A stretch of 28,604 nucleotides of DNA from CAYXVF01 sp964468125. Lineage in GTDB: Bacteria > Myxococcota > XYA12-FULL-58-9 > CAYXVF01. This document shows, piece by piece, positions 7,781 through 15,516 of this stretch. Positions within the stretch are counted from its first letter, which is position 1. The number at the start of each line of letters is the position of its first letter. Under the pieces are notes generated by a model. The model ran no database searches. It saw nothing but the letters and a program-made list of their open reading frames with translations, and was not told the origin of the DNA. A program made the translations under genes and the position numbers. The stretch spans positions 1 through 28,604 of the forward strand of contig CAYXVF010000079.1 of the NCBI GenBank assembly GCA_964468125.1, in the 5' to 3' direction.

Positions 7781-7838
7781 CCTCGTGCGAGTGTACTTCT
7801 ACGACGCTTGCTCACAAGCACGGATAGGAGGCTGTACT

Positions 7839-10805
7839 GTGCGCAAATTTACTGGACTAGCGTTCCCGATCGGGCTGATGGCGGCTCTCGCCATACCCGT
7901 GACTGGTCTGGCCCAAGAGGACGCAACTGCTGAAGAAGAGGTTGCTGCTGACGAAGCCGTGACCGAGGAGATGGCGGAAGAAGAAGCCGCTCCTGAACCT
8001 GAACCTGAACCGGAACCGGAACCGGAACCGGAACCGGAACCGGAACCAGAGCCGGCGGCCGAGCCCGAGCCCGCTCCTGCCCCTGCTGCTGCTGAAGAAG
8101 AGCCCGAGCGGTTCGTCGTAACGGGTACACGCATCAAGCGTAAGGAAGAAGCATCCGCCGCGCCTGTGACGGTGCTCACGCGTGATGAAATTCTTGCCCA
8201 AGGTATCAACAACGTGGGTGAGATTCTCCAGCGTCTTCCGGCCCAAGCGGCTGCTGTCAATACCCAGTCGAACAACGGCGGTAACGGTACCGCGGGCGTG
8301 AACCTTCGTGGTCTCGGCCTCGCCCGTACGTTGGTGCTCGTCAACGGTCGGCGCTTCGTCGCTGGCGGTGACGGCGCGAACACGTCCGTCGACTTGAACA
8401 GCATCCCCGTCGCGATCATCGAGCGCATCGAAGTCCTCAAGGACGGTGCCTCGGCGGTCTACGGCTCGGATGCGATCGCCGGCGTCGTGAACATCATCAC
8501 CCGCCAAGATTTCTACGGCGTCGAAGCGAGCGTGTACTCCGGTACCACGCAGCGTGGAGACGGCAACCAGCTGCAGATCGACCTGACCACCGGTGTCAGC
8601 GGCGAGCGTGGGAACATCGTCGCATCGGTGACCTTCTACGACCAGCAGCCGGTGTACGCCGGTGAGCGCGATTACTCGAGCGTCGACCGTAACTTCGACT
8701 GGGACGGTTGGGATGCGGCCGGTCAGCCGAGCGTCGACCGCGACAGCGAGTTCGTGACCGACACCGGTTCGTCGGCGACCCCGCGCGGTACGATCATCGA
8801 CCGGAGCGGCGCCGTCGGTAACGCGGCCTGGGATGCGTCGGGTTGCCGAGGCGGCGCGTGTTTCAACGCGCTCGACGGCGGTTGGCGTCCGTTTGGTGAC
8901 GACCTCTACAACTACCAGCCTGAGAACTACCAGCTCACGCCGAACCGACGATTCAGCTTCTGGACCCAGGGCAACTACCAGGTTCACAAGCACGTCGACG
9001 TGTTCTTCGAGCTCAGCTACACGGACCGCAAGTCCTCGCAGCTGCTCGCTCCGAACCCGCTCTTCACCGTCACTGAAGGCGTGTCGGTCAGTGCGGAGAA
9101 CATCTACAACCCGTTCGGCCGCGACTTCGTCGATATCCGTCGTCGTCTCCTCGAGATCGACAACCGCATCTTCCGTCAGAACAGCCAGACCTCGCGCGTC
9201 GTCGCGGGCTTCCGCGGTACGCTTCCGGACTGGGGTGGCATGCTCGAAGAGTGGACCTGGGAAGTCTACGGAAACTGGGGCCGCACCGACACCCTGAACA
9301 TTCTTGAAGGTCAGCTCGACACGACGCGCCTTCAGAATGCGCTGGGTCCGGATTCGGGCTGTACCGGTGACTGTGTGCCGTTCGATATCTTCGGCGGTGC
9401 GGGAACCATCACTCAGGACATGATCGACTACCTGACCGTGACCGCGATCGACCGCGGCTTCAACGATCAGCAGATCTACGCCGTCAACATTGGTGGCCCG
9501 CTCTTTGAAATCGTTCCCGGAAACCCGGTGGGCCTGGGCTTCGGCTACATGTACCGCCGCGAAGCCGGTGCGGATTTGCCGAACCCCTTGACCGCGCAGG
9601 GCAGCCTCTCGGGCAACCAGCGTGACCCGGTCAAGGGTAAGTTCGACACGAACGAGTTCTACGCCGAGCTCGTGGCTCCGCTCGTCGAAGGCTTGCCTGG
9701 CGTGGAGGCTCTCGAGCTCAACGCTGCGGCTCGTTTCGTCGACTTCAGCACCTTCGGTTCGGACCTGGTCTGGAAGCTCGGTCTGCGCTGGCAGATCACC
9801 GACTTCCTGGCCGCTCGCGGTACCTTCTCGCAAGCGTTCCGTGCTCCGTCGGTTTCAGCACTGTTCACCGGTCGCCTGGACAGCTTCCCGCCGTTGGAAG
9901 ACCCCTGCTCTCAGGTCAACGGCAGCCTAGACAATCCGAACGTCGCGGCGAACTGCGCGGCGGACGGTGCGGTCAACATCGACAACCGGGAGCAGTACCT
10001 GGTTCAGCTCGGCGGTAACACCGAGCTCGAGCCGGAAACCGCTGACACCTTCACCGTCGGTCTGGTTCTCGAGGACAACCTCGTTCCTGGCCTCTCGGTG
10101 AACGTGGACTACTACAACATCTCGCTGGAGAACGCGATCTCGACCATCGGATCGTCGGTCATCCTCGCGAGCTGCTACGAGGCCGACCCGAGCGCCCGTC
10201 AGTTCTGTGAGCTGATTCAGCGCGACGGGGACGGCTTCCTCGACCAGATCGTCGACGTTCTGCAGAACATCGGTGGCTCTGACGTCTCCGGGATCGACTT
10301 TGAGGCCCGCTATGTGCTCGGTACCGACGTCGGTACCTTCGGCGCAAGCCTCAACGGTACCTACTACCTCGAATGGACCGACACTCTGGCCACCGGCTAC
10401 GAGTACGACCGCAACGGGGTGTATGACGGCGGCCTTCCGTTCTTCAAGTACCGCATGCAGGGGAACCTGGCGTGGATGCTCGATGAATATAACATCGGCT
10501 TCAACCTCCGGCACCTCCCCGGCATCGATGAGTGTGACAACAACGCGTGTAACGCGGAGCGTGATGAAGAGGCAGAGCCCCCGCTCCGCCGCACCTCGGA
10601 TGCGTACTTTAACATGGACATCTATGCCGGCTACACGATGGACTGGGGTGAGGAAGGTGGTCAGACCAACCTCACCGTCGGTATGAACAACATCGCGGAT
10701 GTGGTCCCGCCGTTCATCGCGAACGGGTTCCTCTCGAACTCGGATGAGACGGCGTACGATTTCATCGGGCGGTTCTTCTACTTCCGACTCACTCAGCGGT
10801 TCTAA
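7839..10805 (+). CDS. TonB-dependent outer-membrane receptor with Pro-Glu repeat
   Basis: A 988-residue protein. Residues 1-26 are a signal peptide (LMAALAIPVTGLAQ). Residues about 27-90 are very acidic and contain an alternating Pro-Glu run. The plug domain follows: FVVTGTRIKRKEEASAAPV, NVGEILQRLPA, GVNLRGLGLARTLVLVNGRR, and the conserved IERIEVLKDGASAVYGSDAI with GVVNIITR. The rest is a 22-strand-type barrel ending in FFYFRLTQRF, with terminal Phe as expected for BAM-dependent insertion. It should import a large or scarce substrate powered by TonB. The plug signature resembles the receptors used for carbohydrates or peptides, but the ligand is not readable. GTG 7839 is chosen over the earlier frame at 7785 because AGGAGG (7826-7831) is spaced 7 bases away and a proper signal peptide follows. 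It is probably co-transcribed with the lipoprotein 26 bases downstream. Confidence 0.95.
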   Translation: MRKFTGLAFPIGLMAALAIPVTGLAQEDATAEEEVAADEAVTEEMAEEEAAPEPEPEPEPEPEPEPEPEPEPAAEPEPAPAPAAAEEEPERFVVTGTRIKRKEEASAAPVTVLTRDEILAQGINNVGEILQRLPAQAAAVNTQSNNGGNGTAGVNLRGLGLARTLVLVNGRRFVAGGDGANTSVDLNSIPVAIIERIEVLKDGASAVYGSDAIAGVVNIITRQDFYGVEASVYSGTTQRGDGNQLQIDLTTGVSGERGNIVASVTFYDQQPVYAGERDYSSVDRNFDWDGWDAAGQPSVDRDSEFVTDTGSSATPRGTIIDRSGAVGNAAWDASGCRGGACFNALDGGWRPFGDDLYNYQPENYQLTPNRRFSFWTQGNYQVHKHVDVFFELSYTDRKSSQLLAPNPLFTVTEGVSVSAENIYNPFGRDFVDIRRRLLEIDNRIFRQNSQTSRVVAGFRGTLPDWGGMLEEWTWEVYGNWGRTDTLNILEGQLDTTRLQNALGPDSGCTGDCVPFDIFGGAGTITQDMIDYLTVTAIDRGFNDQQIYAVNIGGPLFEIVPGNPVGLGFGYMYRREAGADLPNPLTAQGSLSGNQRDPVKGKFDTNEFYAELVAPLVEGLPGVEALELNAAARFVDFSTFGSDLVWKLGLRWQITDFLAARGTFSQAFRAPSVSALFTGRLDSFPPLEDPCSQVNGSLDNPNVAANCAADGAVNIDNREQYLVQLGGNTELEPETADTFTVGLVLEDNLVPGLSVNVDYYNISLENAISTIGSSVILASCYEADPSARQFCELIQRDGDGFLDQIVDVLQNIGGSDVSGIDFEARYVLGTDVGTFGASLNGTYYLEWTDTLATGYEYDRNGVYDGGLPFFKYRMQGNLAWMLDEYNIGFNLRHLPGIDECDNNACNAERDEEAEPPLRRTSDAYFNMDIYAGYTMDWGEEGGQTNLTVGMNNIADVVPPFIANGFLSNSDETAYDFIGRFFYFRLTQRF
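7992..8054 (+). repeat. Hexanucleotide repeat encoding (Pro-Glu)n
   Basis: Twenty-one codons alternate CCN and GAR, with a core of near-perfect GAACCG units. It encodes 11 Pro and 10 Glu, at about residues 52-72 of the receptor, between the signal peptide and the plug. Being a hexamer, any slippage would change length without breaking the frame. Confidence 0.9.
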
Positions 10806-10831
10806 GCCGAGAGCAATTGGAGGCAATCAAG

Positions 10832-11773
10832 ATGAAGAAGCTTTCTAAGTTGATCATCGCGTTCATGCTCGCGGCCCCGTCCGCGGCCTGCTTGGTCGAA
10901 GACCCGCGGGGCCCTGAGCGCGATCAGTACTTCGAGGCCCCTGGGGATCTCGGCGAGTACGGTGCCCTCTGTGGTGACGGCTTCACCGCCTGCGCCAGCG
11001 GATTCACCTGCTATGACAGCGCCTGTACGCCCGACGCCATCGTCGCTTCGTGCACGGCGGCTCCTTCCTGTGGCGATGGATTCTGCATCGCGCGCGGTGA
11101 CTCCTTTGAGACCACCTTCTGCAACTGCCCCTCGGGTCAGGTGTGGAACGGTGTCACCTGTATCGCGGACGCCTCTCCGGACTTCCCGGGGTCGGTGATC
11201 GCTCTCGCATGCCCGCAAGAGGATCTGGTTCCTGGCGAGCCTGACCCGGCGACCGAGGACTGCCCGGCGGGCTCGTTCTGTACGTCGGCTAGCGGCGGTG
11301 ACTGCCTGCAGTTCGTTGCGAACGTCATGGGCGATTTCAACGGCACCACCCTAATGGGTAGCGTGACCAATGGAACCGCTGAGACCGACGCAACCTGCAC
11401 CCGTCTCGTCGACGCCGACGACGCTGGAGCCGGTCTCCGCCTCGAGTTCACCGGCGCTCTCGCGACCACCCTCGGTGCGACCACGTCGATCACCATCGAG
11501 CTCACTGAGTTCGACGGGACCGGCACGGGCTTCGCCATCGTGTGGCCGCAGGGTGGGGGCAACGCGGCGCCCGGTTCGGACGCGGGTTATGTGGACGTGT
11601 CCGTGGACGGCACCAGCGCTTCCGGCGCGGGCGGGTTCTTCGACATCGACGTTCAAACCGGTGCAGACGCTCCGGAGAACGTGGTCGGTGGCTCGTTCTA
11701 CGTTGGGTTCGAGGGCGGCGATTTCATCACCGGCGCCTTCACCACCCCGTGTGGAGCGGACGAGACCATCTGA
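10832..11773 (+). CDS. Cys-rich secreted lipoprotein paired with the TonB-dependent receptor
   Basis: A 313-residue product with a lipoprotein signal (KLIIAFMLAAPSAAC, Cys at about residue 20). The N-terminal third is rich in Cys with spacing such as CGDGFTACASGFTCYDSAC and CNCPSGQVWNGVTC, resembling small disulfide-bonded EGF-like modules. The remaining 170 residues are Gly/Thr/Asp-rich with beta-strand pattern (LRLEFTGAL, SITIELTEFDGTG, GGSFYVGFEGGDFITGAF), probably a beta-sandwich. ATG 10832 has GGAGG (10819-10823) eight bases upstream. The start lies 26 bases after the receptor stop and the strong terminator follows, so receptor and lipoprotein form one unit. A role as surface partner that captures the ligand, analogous in concept to SusD, is inference from position only. 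I do not recognise the family. Confidence 0.82.
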   Translation: MKKLSKLIIAFMLAAPSAACLVEDPRGPERDQYFEAPGDLGEYGALCGDGFTACASGFTCYDSACTPDAIVASCTAAPSCGDGFCIARGDSFETTFCNCPSGQVWNGVTCIADASPDFPGSVIALACPQEDLVPGEPDPATEDCPAGSFCTSASGGDCLQFVANVMGDFNGTTLMGSVTNGTAETDATCTRLVDADDAGAGLRLEFTGALATTLGATTSITIELTEFDGTGTGFAIVWPQGGGNAAPGSDAGYVDVSVDGTSASGAGGFFDIDVQTGADAPENVVGGSFYVGFEGGDFITGAFTTPCGADETI

Positions 11774-11805
11774 GGTCTAGCGTCTGACGCAATGAAAGCC
11801 TAAAA

Positions 11806-11845
11806 GGCCCGGGCGCATGTCGTGTGCGCCCGGGCCTTTTTTTTT
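11806..11845 (+). terminator. Strong intrinsic terminator after the receptor-lipoprotein unit
   Basis: GGCCCGGGCGCA (11806-11817) pairs perfectly with TGCGCCCGGGCC (11825-11836) around a 7-nt loop, followed by nine T (11837-11845). Four A before the stem could also pair with the first T residues. The T-run ends two bases before an AGGAG ribosome site and only 14 bases before the next start codon. Confidence 0.95.
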
Positions 11846-11859
11846 CAAGGAGTCATAGA

Positions 11860-12564
11860 ATGACACTCGCTTTGTTTCCCTTTCTCGCCTCGAGCCTTCT
11901 CTCGGTGAGCACAGTCTTTCCGACGAGCGCCGCTCCCGAGACTGGAATCAACGTCGTCGTCGCCGCCGAGGACGTCGATGAAGGGTCCACCGCCACCGTG
12001 GGCGGAGTCAGCCTGAGCGCGGTCCAGGTCTATGCGCCGAGCGCCCTCATCGGGACCCTCGACGCCTCCGGTCTGAGCGATGGCACCTACGACGTAGTGC
12101 TCACGCGGTCCGATGCGACGAGCACCACGTTGACCGACGGCTTCGAGGTCCTCACCGGCGCGATGGTGGACGATACGGTGCAGCTGCTCGCGGTCGTGCC
12201 CGGGACCGCCACCGTGGGTCGGGAGACCGAGTACACCGTGATCGGTGCCAACTTCGACCCCGCTACGACGGTGACGTTTGAAGAGTTCCGCGGGCCGAAG
12301 ATCGAGACGCTCGCGCTCACGAGCGACAACGTCGGTACGGCGAGTGCGATCTTGGTGGCAGGAACCGTCGACGTGATTGTCGAGCGCCCGGACGGCTCCA
12401 TGGCTGACTTGGAAGACGCGATCGAGGTCGTGCCTGCGGTGTCCACCGGCGATCCCGTGACTCCGTCCGAGCCCCCGGATACGGGTGGCTGCGCGGCGAC
12501 CGGCCCATCGGTGCTCGCAGCGCTGGCCGCGCTCGCCCTGTTCCGTCGCCGGCGGCACTGCTAG
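11860..12564 (+). CDS. Secreted TIG-like protein with myxosortase-type C-terminal anchor
   Basis: A 234-residue protein with an N-terminal signal (MTLALFPFLASSLLSVSTVFPTSA). Two beta-rich units follow: one around INVVVAAEDVD..GTYDVVLTRSDATSTTLTDGFEV and one around TVGRETEYTVIGANFDPATTVTF, the latter typical of IPT/TIG Ig-like domains. After a Pro/Thr linker comes GGCAATGPSVLAALAALALF then RRRRHC: Cys, hydrophobic helix, Arg cluster. This is the layout of the MYXO-CTERM sorting tag, here with a single Cys before the helix. The product is probably anchored on the cell surface. ATG 11860 has AAGGAG (11847-11852) 7 bases upstream. As no promoter fits after the terminator, expression must involve transcription through it. 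Confidence 0.82.
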   Translation: MTLALFPFLASSLLSVSTVFPTSAAPETGINVVVAAEDVDEGSTATVGGVSLSAVQVYAPSALIGTLDASGLSDGTYDVVLTRSDATSTTLTDGFEVLTGAMVDDTVQLLAVVPGTATVGRETEYTVIGANFDPATTVTFEEFRGPKIETLALTSDNVGTASAILVAGTVDVIVERPDGSMADLEDAIEVVPAVSTGDPVTPSEPPDTGGCAATGPSVLAALAALALFRRRRHC

Positions 12565-12735
12565 TCAGAATGGAGCGACCGACTCCGTTTCGCAGATCCT
12601 GAGCGCGGGAAAAGATCACAACAACGTGATCGGTGCCGTGGCGAGAGAACTCCTGCTTGCGCTCAACCAGTCAACGCAACTTCATAACGATAGCAGCTCG
12701 ATGAACACGACGCCACACGCCACTTTGTTGTTGGA

Positions 12736-12777
12736 GTTCGGTGCGATGCGGTCCATCCAAAACGCATCCCACCGAAC
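12736..12777. terminator. Long imperfect hairpin between convergent genes
   Basis: GTTCGGTGCGATGCG (12736-12750) pairs with CGCATCCCACCGAAC (12763-12777) at 14 of 15 positions around a 12-nt loop. Outer bases extend the pairing with one more mismatch. It lies in the 238-bp space between the tail of the TIG-like gene (12564) and the tail of the subtilase gene (12803), so a two-way terminator is the simplest reading. No clear T-tract follows on either strand; AAAA lies in the loop. Confidence 0.55.
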
Positions 12778-12802
12778 CCCGACGAGAAAGCGATGACGCC
12801 CC

Positions 12803-15361
12803 TCAGCGGCCGACCGAGAAGACCAGGTCGTCGCGGTCGGTGTAGCCGCCGGGGACGCAGGCGCCGGGGCTGCTCGAGTAGCGGAACACCGCTCGAATCG
12901 CCTGGCGCTCCGCGCCTTCGGGCAGCACGAAGCTCATCTTCAGAGTCTGCGCATCGCCCGCCTCGGGCACGGTGGTGCCGATGAGGGTCCATTCCGGGGC
13001 GTTCGCGTCCGGCGCGTGCCAGAGGTCGAGTGCGTCGCTCTGGCCATCCCGCCACGCCCAGACGTCCACCGCGACTTCGACTTCGGAGCCGACCGCCATC
13101 GCACGGTCGTCGGTGCTCGCGATGCGGATCGCCTCGATCGACTCGTCGTTCTGGTAGCTGCCGAGTGCGCCGTCCGCGCAGGAGTTGAACAGGGTGTTCG
13201 GAGCATTTTCCTCCGCTCCGCCGCGCATGGTTCCTCGGCCCACGAGCAGTGCACCGGTGGAGCAGCTACGCAGCCGCTCGGCGTCGCACATGGGCACGAG
13301 GTAGGTCGCGTCAAAGCTCGCTTCCACGTCCACGGGCTCCGGTTGAGGATCGGGATCGGTGCCGTTTTCACCGACGACGAACACCAGGTCGTCCCGGTCG
13401 ATGTAGCCGCCGCCCGCGCAGGGCGAGTCGTTGCCCTGGTAGCGGTACTGGCCCCGAATCGCCTGCATCATTGCGCCGTCCTCCGGCAGCGTGAGCTCGA
13501 AACTCAGAGTCTGCAGGCCAGCCGCCGTGGGCTTCAACGTGGTCAGAAGCTGCCACTCGGGTGCGTTCGCGTCGCTGGTGTGGAACAGGTCCAGGCTGTC
13601 CTGGTTGAAGCCGCTCCAGGCCCACACGTCGACCTCGACGGTCACCGTCGAGCCCGGGGCAAAGGTGTCCGCGCTGCGCAGAACGATCCGCTCGAGGGAC
13701 TCATCGTCCTGGTAGCTGCCCGAGTTGCCGTCCGCACAGCTCGCAAACAAGGTGTTCGGCGCGTTTTGCTCCGGTCCCACCGTGCCCCGGCCTTCGAGCA
13801 GGTCCGTGGTGTCGCACAAGGCGGTCGGCTGCAAACAGGCCACCGTCGACAGGCTCGGCTCAAAAGCGGCGAGGGTCGTGTCCGCGTTCGCGTTGGCCAC
13901 GGTGACCTGCACGCTGTCGCTCGCGCTGTTGCCTCCAAAGTCGGTGGCCACCACCTCCAGCGTGTGCACCCCGTCTTCGACCGTGCGGCTGTCCCAGTTG
14001 AAGCTCGCCGGCAATCCCCGGCGCTCTACCGATTCGCCGTCCACGAAGAGCTCCACCGCTTCGAGGTTCGCGTTGTCCGTCACGGTCGCCTCGACGGTGA
14101 CCGTGCGGTAGATGAAGTCCCCGTCTTGGGGGCGGGTGATCGCCACCATCGGCGGCTCCTCGTCGGGTTCTTGCTCCATCGCTACGTTGAGCAAGGTGTT
14201 CGGCGAGCCCGTTCCTACGCTCGAGATCCGGCCGACGGTGCCGAAGCGCACCAGGGCGTTGCCGGCCTCCTCCGGCGTCGCTTCGGGGTTTTCGCCCAGG
14301 TAGAGGGCCACCGCGCCCGCGACGTGGGGAGCCGCCATCGAAGTGCCGCTGATCGTGTTCGTCGCGCTGTCGCTCGTGTGCCAGGTGGAGGTGATCCCGC
14401 TCCCCGGCGCGAAGATGTCGACGCAGGGACCAAAGTTGGAAAAGTTGGAGCGCGCGTCGCTCCGGGTCGTCGAGCCCACGGTCACCGCTTCGAGCGTTCG
14501 CGCCGGTGACTGGCTGCAGGCATTCGTGTTCGAGTTGCCGGCGGCCACCACCTGGGTGACGCCCGCCTGAATCGAGCGCCGGACGGCCTCGTCGAGCGCG
14601 TCGCTCGCGCCGCCGCCGAGGCTCATGTTGGCCACCGCGGGCTTCACGTGGTTTTCCGTGACCCAGTCGATTCCGGCGATCACGCCCGCGAGGGTGCCGC
14701 TGCCGGAGCAGCTCAGTACGCGTACTCCGATCAGGTTGACGTTCTTGGCGACGCCCCAGGTGCTCGCGCCGATGGTGCCGGCCACGTGGGTCCCGTGCCC
14801 GTTGCAATCGGTAGCGTCGTCGTCGTCGTCCACGGCGTCGTAGCCGTGGCTCGCCCGGCCGCCAAAGTCCTCGTGGGTGATGAGCACGCCCGTGTCGATC
14901 ACGTAGGCGTTCACGCCCGTGCCATCGGTGGGGAACTCATAGGTGTCATCCAGGGGCAGATCGCGTTGATCGACGCGATCCAGGCCCCAGGTGGCGTCTG
15001 TTTGGACCCCGCCGTTGGCGTAGACGTAGGCGTCTTCTTCCACCCAGGCCACCATCGGGTTCGCGGAGAGTGCGAGTGCATCCTCCGGGCTCATGTTGGC
15101 CGCAAAGCCACGCAGCGCCGAGCGGTACTCGTGGGTCACCTGAGCGTCATAGCCGGTCGACAGGCGGTCGGTGATCGCGCCAATATCTGTCAAGTCGGCA
15201 TTCTGCTCGTCCAGCACCACGATGTAGTGTCCTGGAACAGGGTCGTTTGCGGCGAGTAGAGACGCCTTGCGCGCGCGCTCGGAGCCTTCGGTGGGCTCCG
15301 CCGAGCTGCACGCAGCAAGACACAACAATCCTACGAGGGAAAAATGGGCAGTCCTGGTCAT
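12803..15361 (-). CDS. Subtilisin-family (S8, proteinase K-like) serine protease lipoprotein with Ig-like and duplicated C-terminal domains
   Basis: An 852-residue protein. The signal ends in a perfect lipobox LAAC (about residue 20). An inhibitor-I9-type propeptide follows (PGHYIVVLDEQNADL to NPMVAWVEEDAYVYA). The catalytic domain carries D156 (AYVIDTG), H189 (NGHGTHVAGT), oxyanion N276 (AAGNSN) and S341 (GTSMAAPHVAG). Next is a bacterial Ig-like domain (about 405-495; ITRPQDGDFIYRTVTVEATV). Two homologous domains of about 165 residues follow (about 500-665 and 682-852), sharing ENAPNTLF-SCADG, GSYQ-DES, VDVWAW, DANAPEW and DRDDLVF. The enzyme is probably secreted, matures by removing its propeptide and digests external protein. 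ATG 15361 has AGGAG upstream. It is divergent from an AraC-type regulator. Confidence 0.95.
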   Translation of the reverse strand: MTRTAHFSLVGLLCLAACSSAEPTEGSERARKASLLAANDPVPGHYIVVLDEQNADLTDIGAITDRLSTGYDAQVTHEYRSALRGFAANMSPEDALALSANPMVAWVEEDAYVYANGGVQTDATWGLDRVDQRDLPLDDTYEFPTDGTGVNAYVIDTGVLITHEDFGGRASHGYDAVDDDDDATDCNGHGTHVAGTIGASTWGVAKNVNLIGVRVLSCSGSGTLAGVIAGIDWVTENHVKPAVANMSLGGGASDALDEAVRRSIQAGVTQVVAAGNSNTNACSQSPARTLEAVTVGSTTRSDARSNFSNFGPCVDIFAPGSGITSTWHTSDSATNTISGTSMAAPHVAGAVALYLGENPEATPEEAGNALVRFGTVGRISSVGTGSPNTLLNVAMEQEPDEEPPMVAITRPQDGDFIYRTVTVEATVTDNANLEAVELFVDGESVERRGLPASFNWDSRTVEDGVHTLEVVATDFGGNSASDSVQVTVANANADTTLAAFEPSLSTVACLQPTALCDTTDLLEGRGTVGPEQNAPNTLFASCADGNSGSYQDDESLERIVLRSADTFAPGSTVTVEVDVWAWSGFNQDSLDLFHTSDANAPEWQLLTTLKPTAAGLQTLSFELTLPEDGAMMQAIRGQYRYQGNDSPCAGGGYIDRDDLVFVVGENGTDPDPQPEPVDVEASFDATYLVPMCDAERLRSCSTGALLVGRGTMRGGAEENAPNTLFNSCADGALGSYQNDESIEAIRIASTDDRAMAVGSEVEVAVDVWAWRDGQSDALDLWHAPDANAPEWTLIGTTVPEAGDAQTLKMSFVLPEGAERQAIRAVFRYSSSPGACVPGGYTDRDDLVFSVGR

Positions 15362-15377
15362 CCTATCTCCTATTCGA

Positions 15378-15413
15378 CTGCACCGAAAATGCAGCCGCGA
15401 GGACGATTCCTCG
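15378..15413. promoter_or_regulatory. Inverted repeats in the divergent subtilase/AraC-regulator promoter region
   Basis: CTGCA-N7-TGCAG (15378-15394) and CGAGGA-CGAT-TCCTCG (15398-15413) are perfect inverted repeats just upstream of the subtilase start (15361) and 100-140 bases before the regulator start (15517). Either could be an operator for the divergent regulator. AraC proteins more often use direct repeats, so the link is tentative. Confidence 0.35.
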
Positions 15414-15516
15414 GAACGCCAGGGCCTTTCAACCCATAAAGGGTAAATGGTGACACAAATGATGGGAAAAACGGGACGCGTTGCCCGAGAGACTCGAGCC
15501 GCTGGGCGCCGCACCG

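Larger units (their letters stand above)
7239..7838 (+). other. 600-bp gene-free stretch before the TonB-dependent receptor
   Basis: I see no convincing gene here. An open frame on plus (7351-7827) has the composition of a random Arg/Ala-rich shadow. The stretch holds the GC hairpin at 7257-7277 after the small gene, a hairpin at 7761-7780 and a small hairpin at 7806-7819 just before the receptor ribosome site. It should contain the receptor promoter, but I could not point to clear -35/-10 boxes. GCCACTG near 7460 is not accompanied by other cobalamin-riboswitch elements. Confidence 0.6.

Noticed and set aside
7351..7827. Open frame on plus upstream of the receptor
   Set aside because: Arg/Ala/Cys mixture without motif, no ribosome site, overlaps the receptor start region.
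7857..9833. Long open frame on minus (658 codons), antisense to the TonB-dependent receptor
   Set aside because: The product is a Val/Arg/Asp-rich shadow caused by GC-biased codon use; the plus strand has a complete receptor with signal peptide and plug motifs.
11824..11859. Longer N-terminus for the TIG-like protein starting within the terminator
   Set aside because: It would translate the terminator stem and T-run; ATG 11860 has its own ribosome site and a proper signal peptide.
13016..14509. Long open frame on plus (497 codons), antisense to the subtilase
   Set aside because: No ribosome site or domain; the minus strand has the full catalytic triad and duplicated domains.
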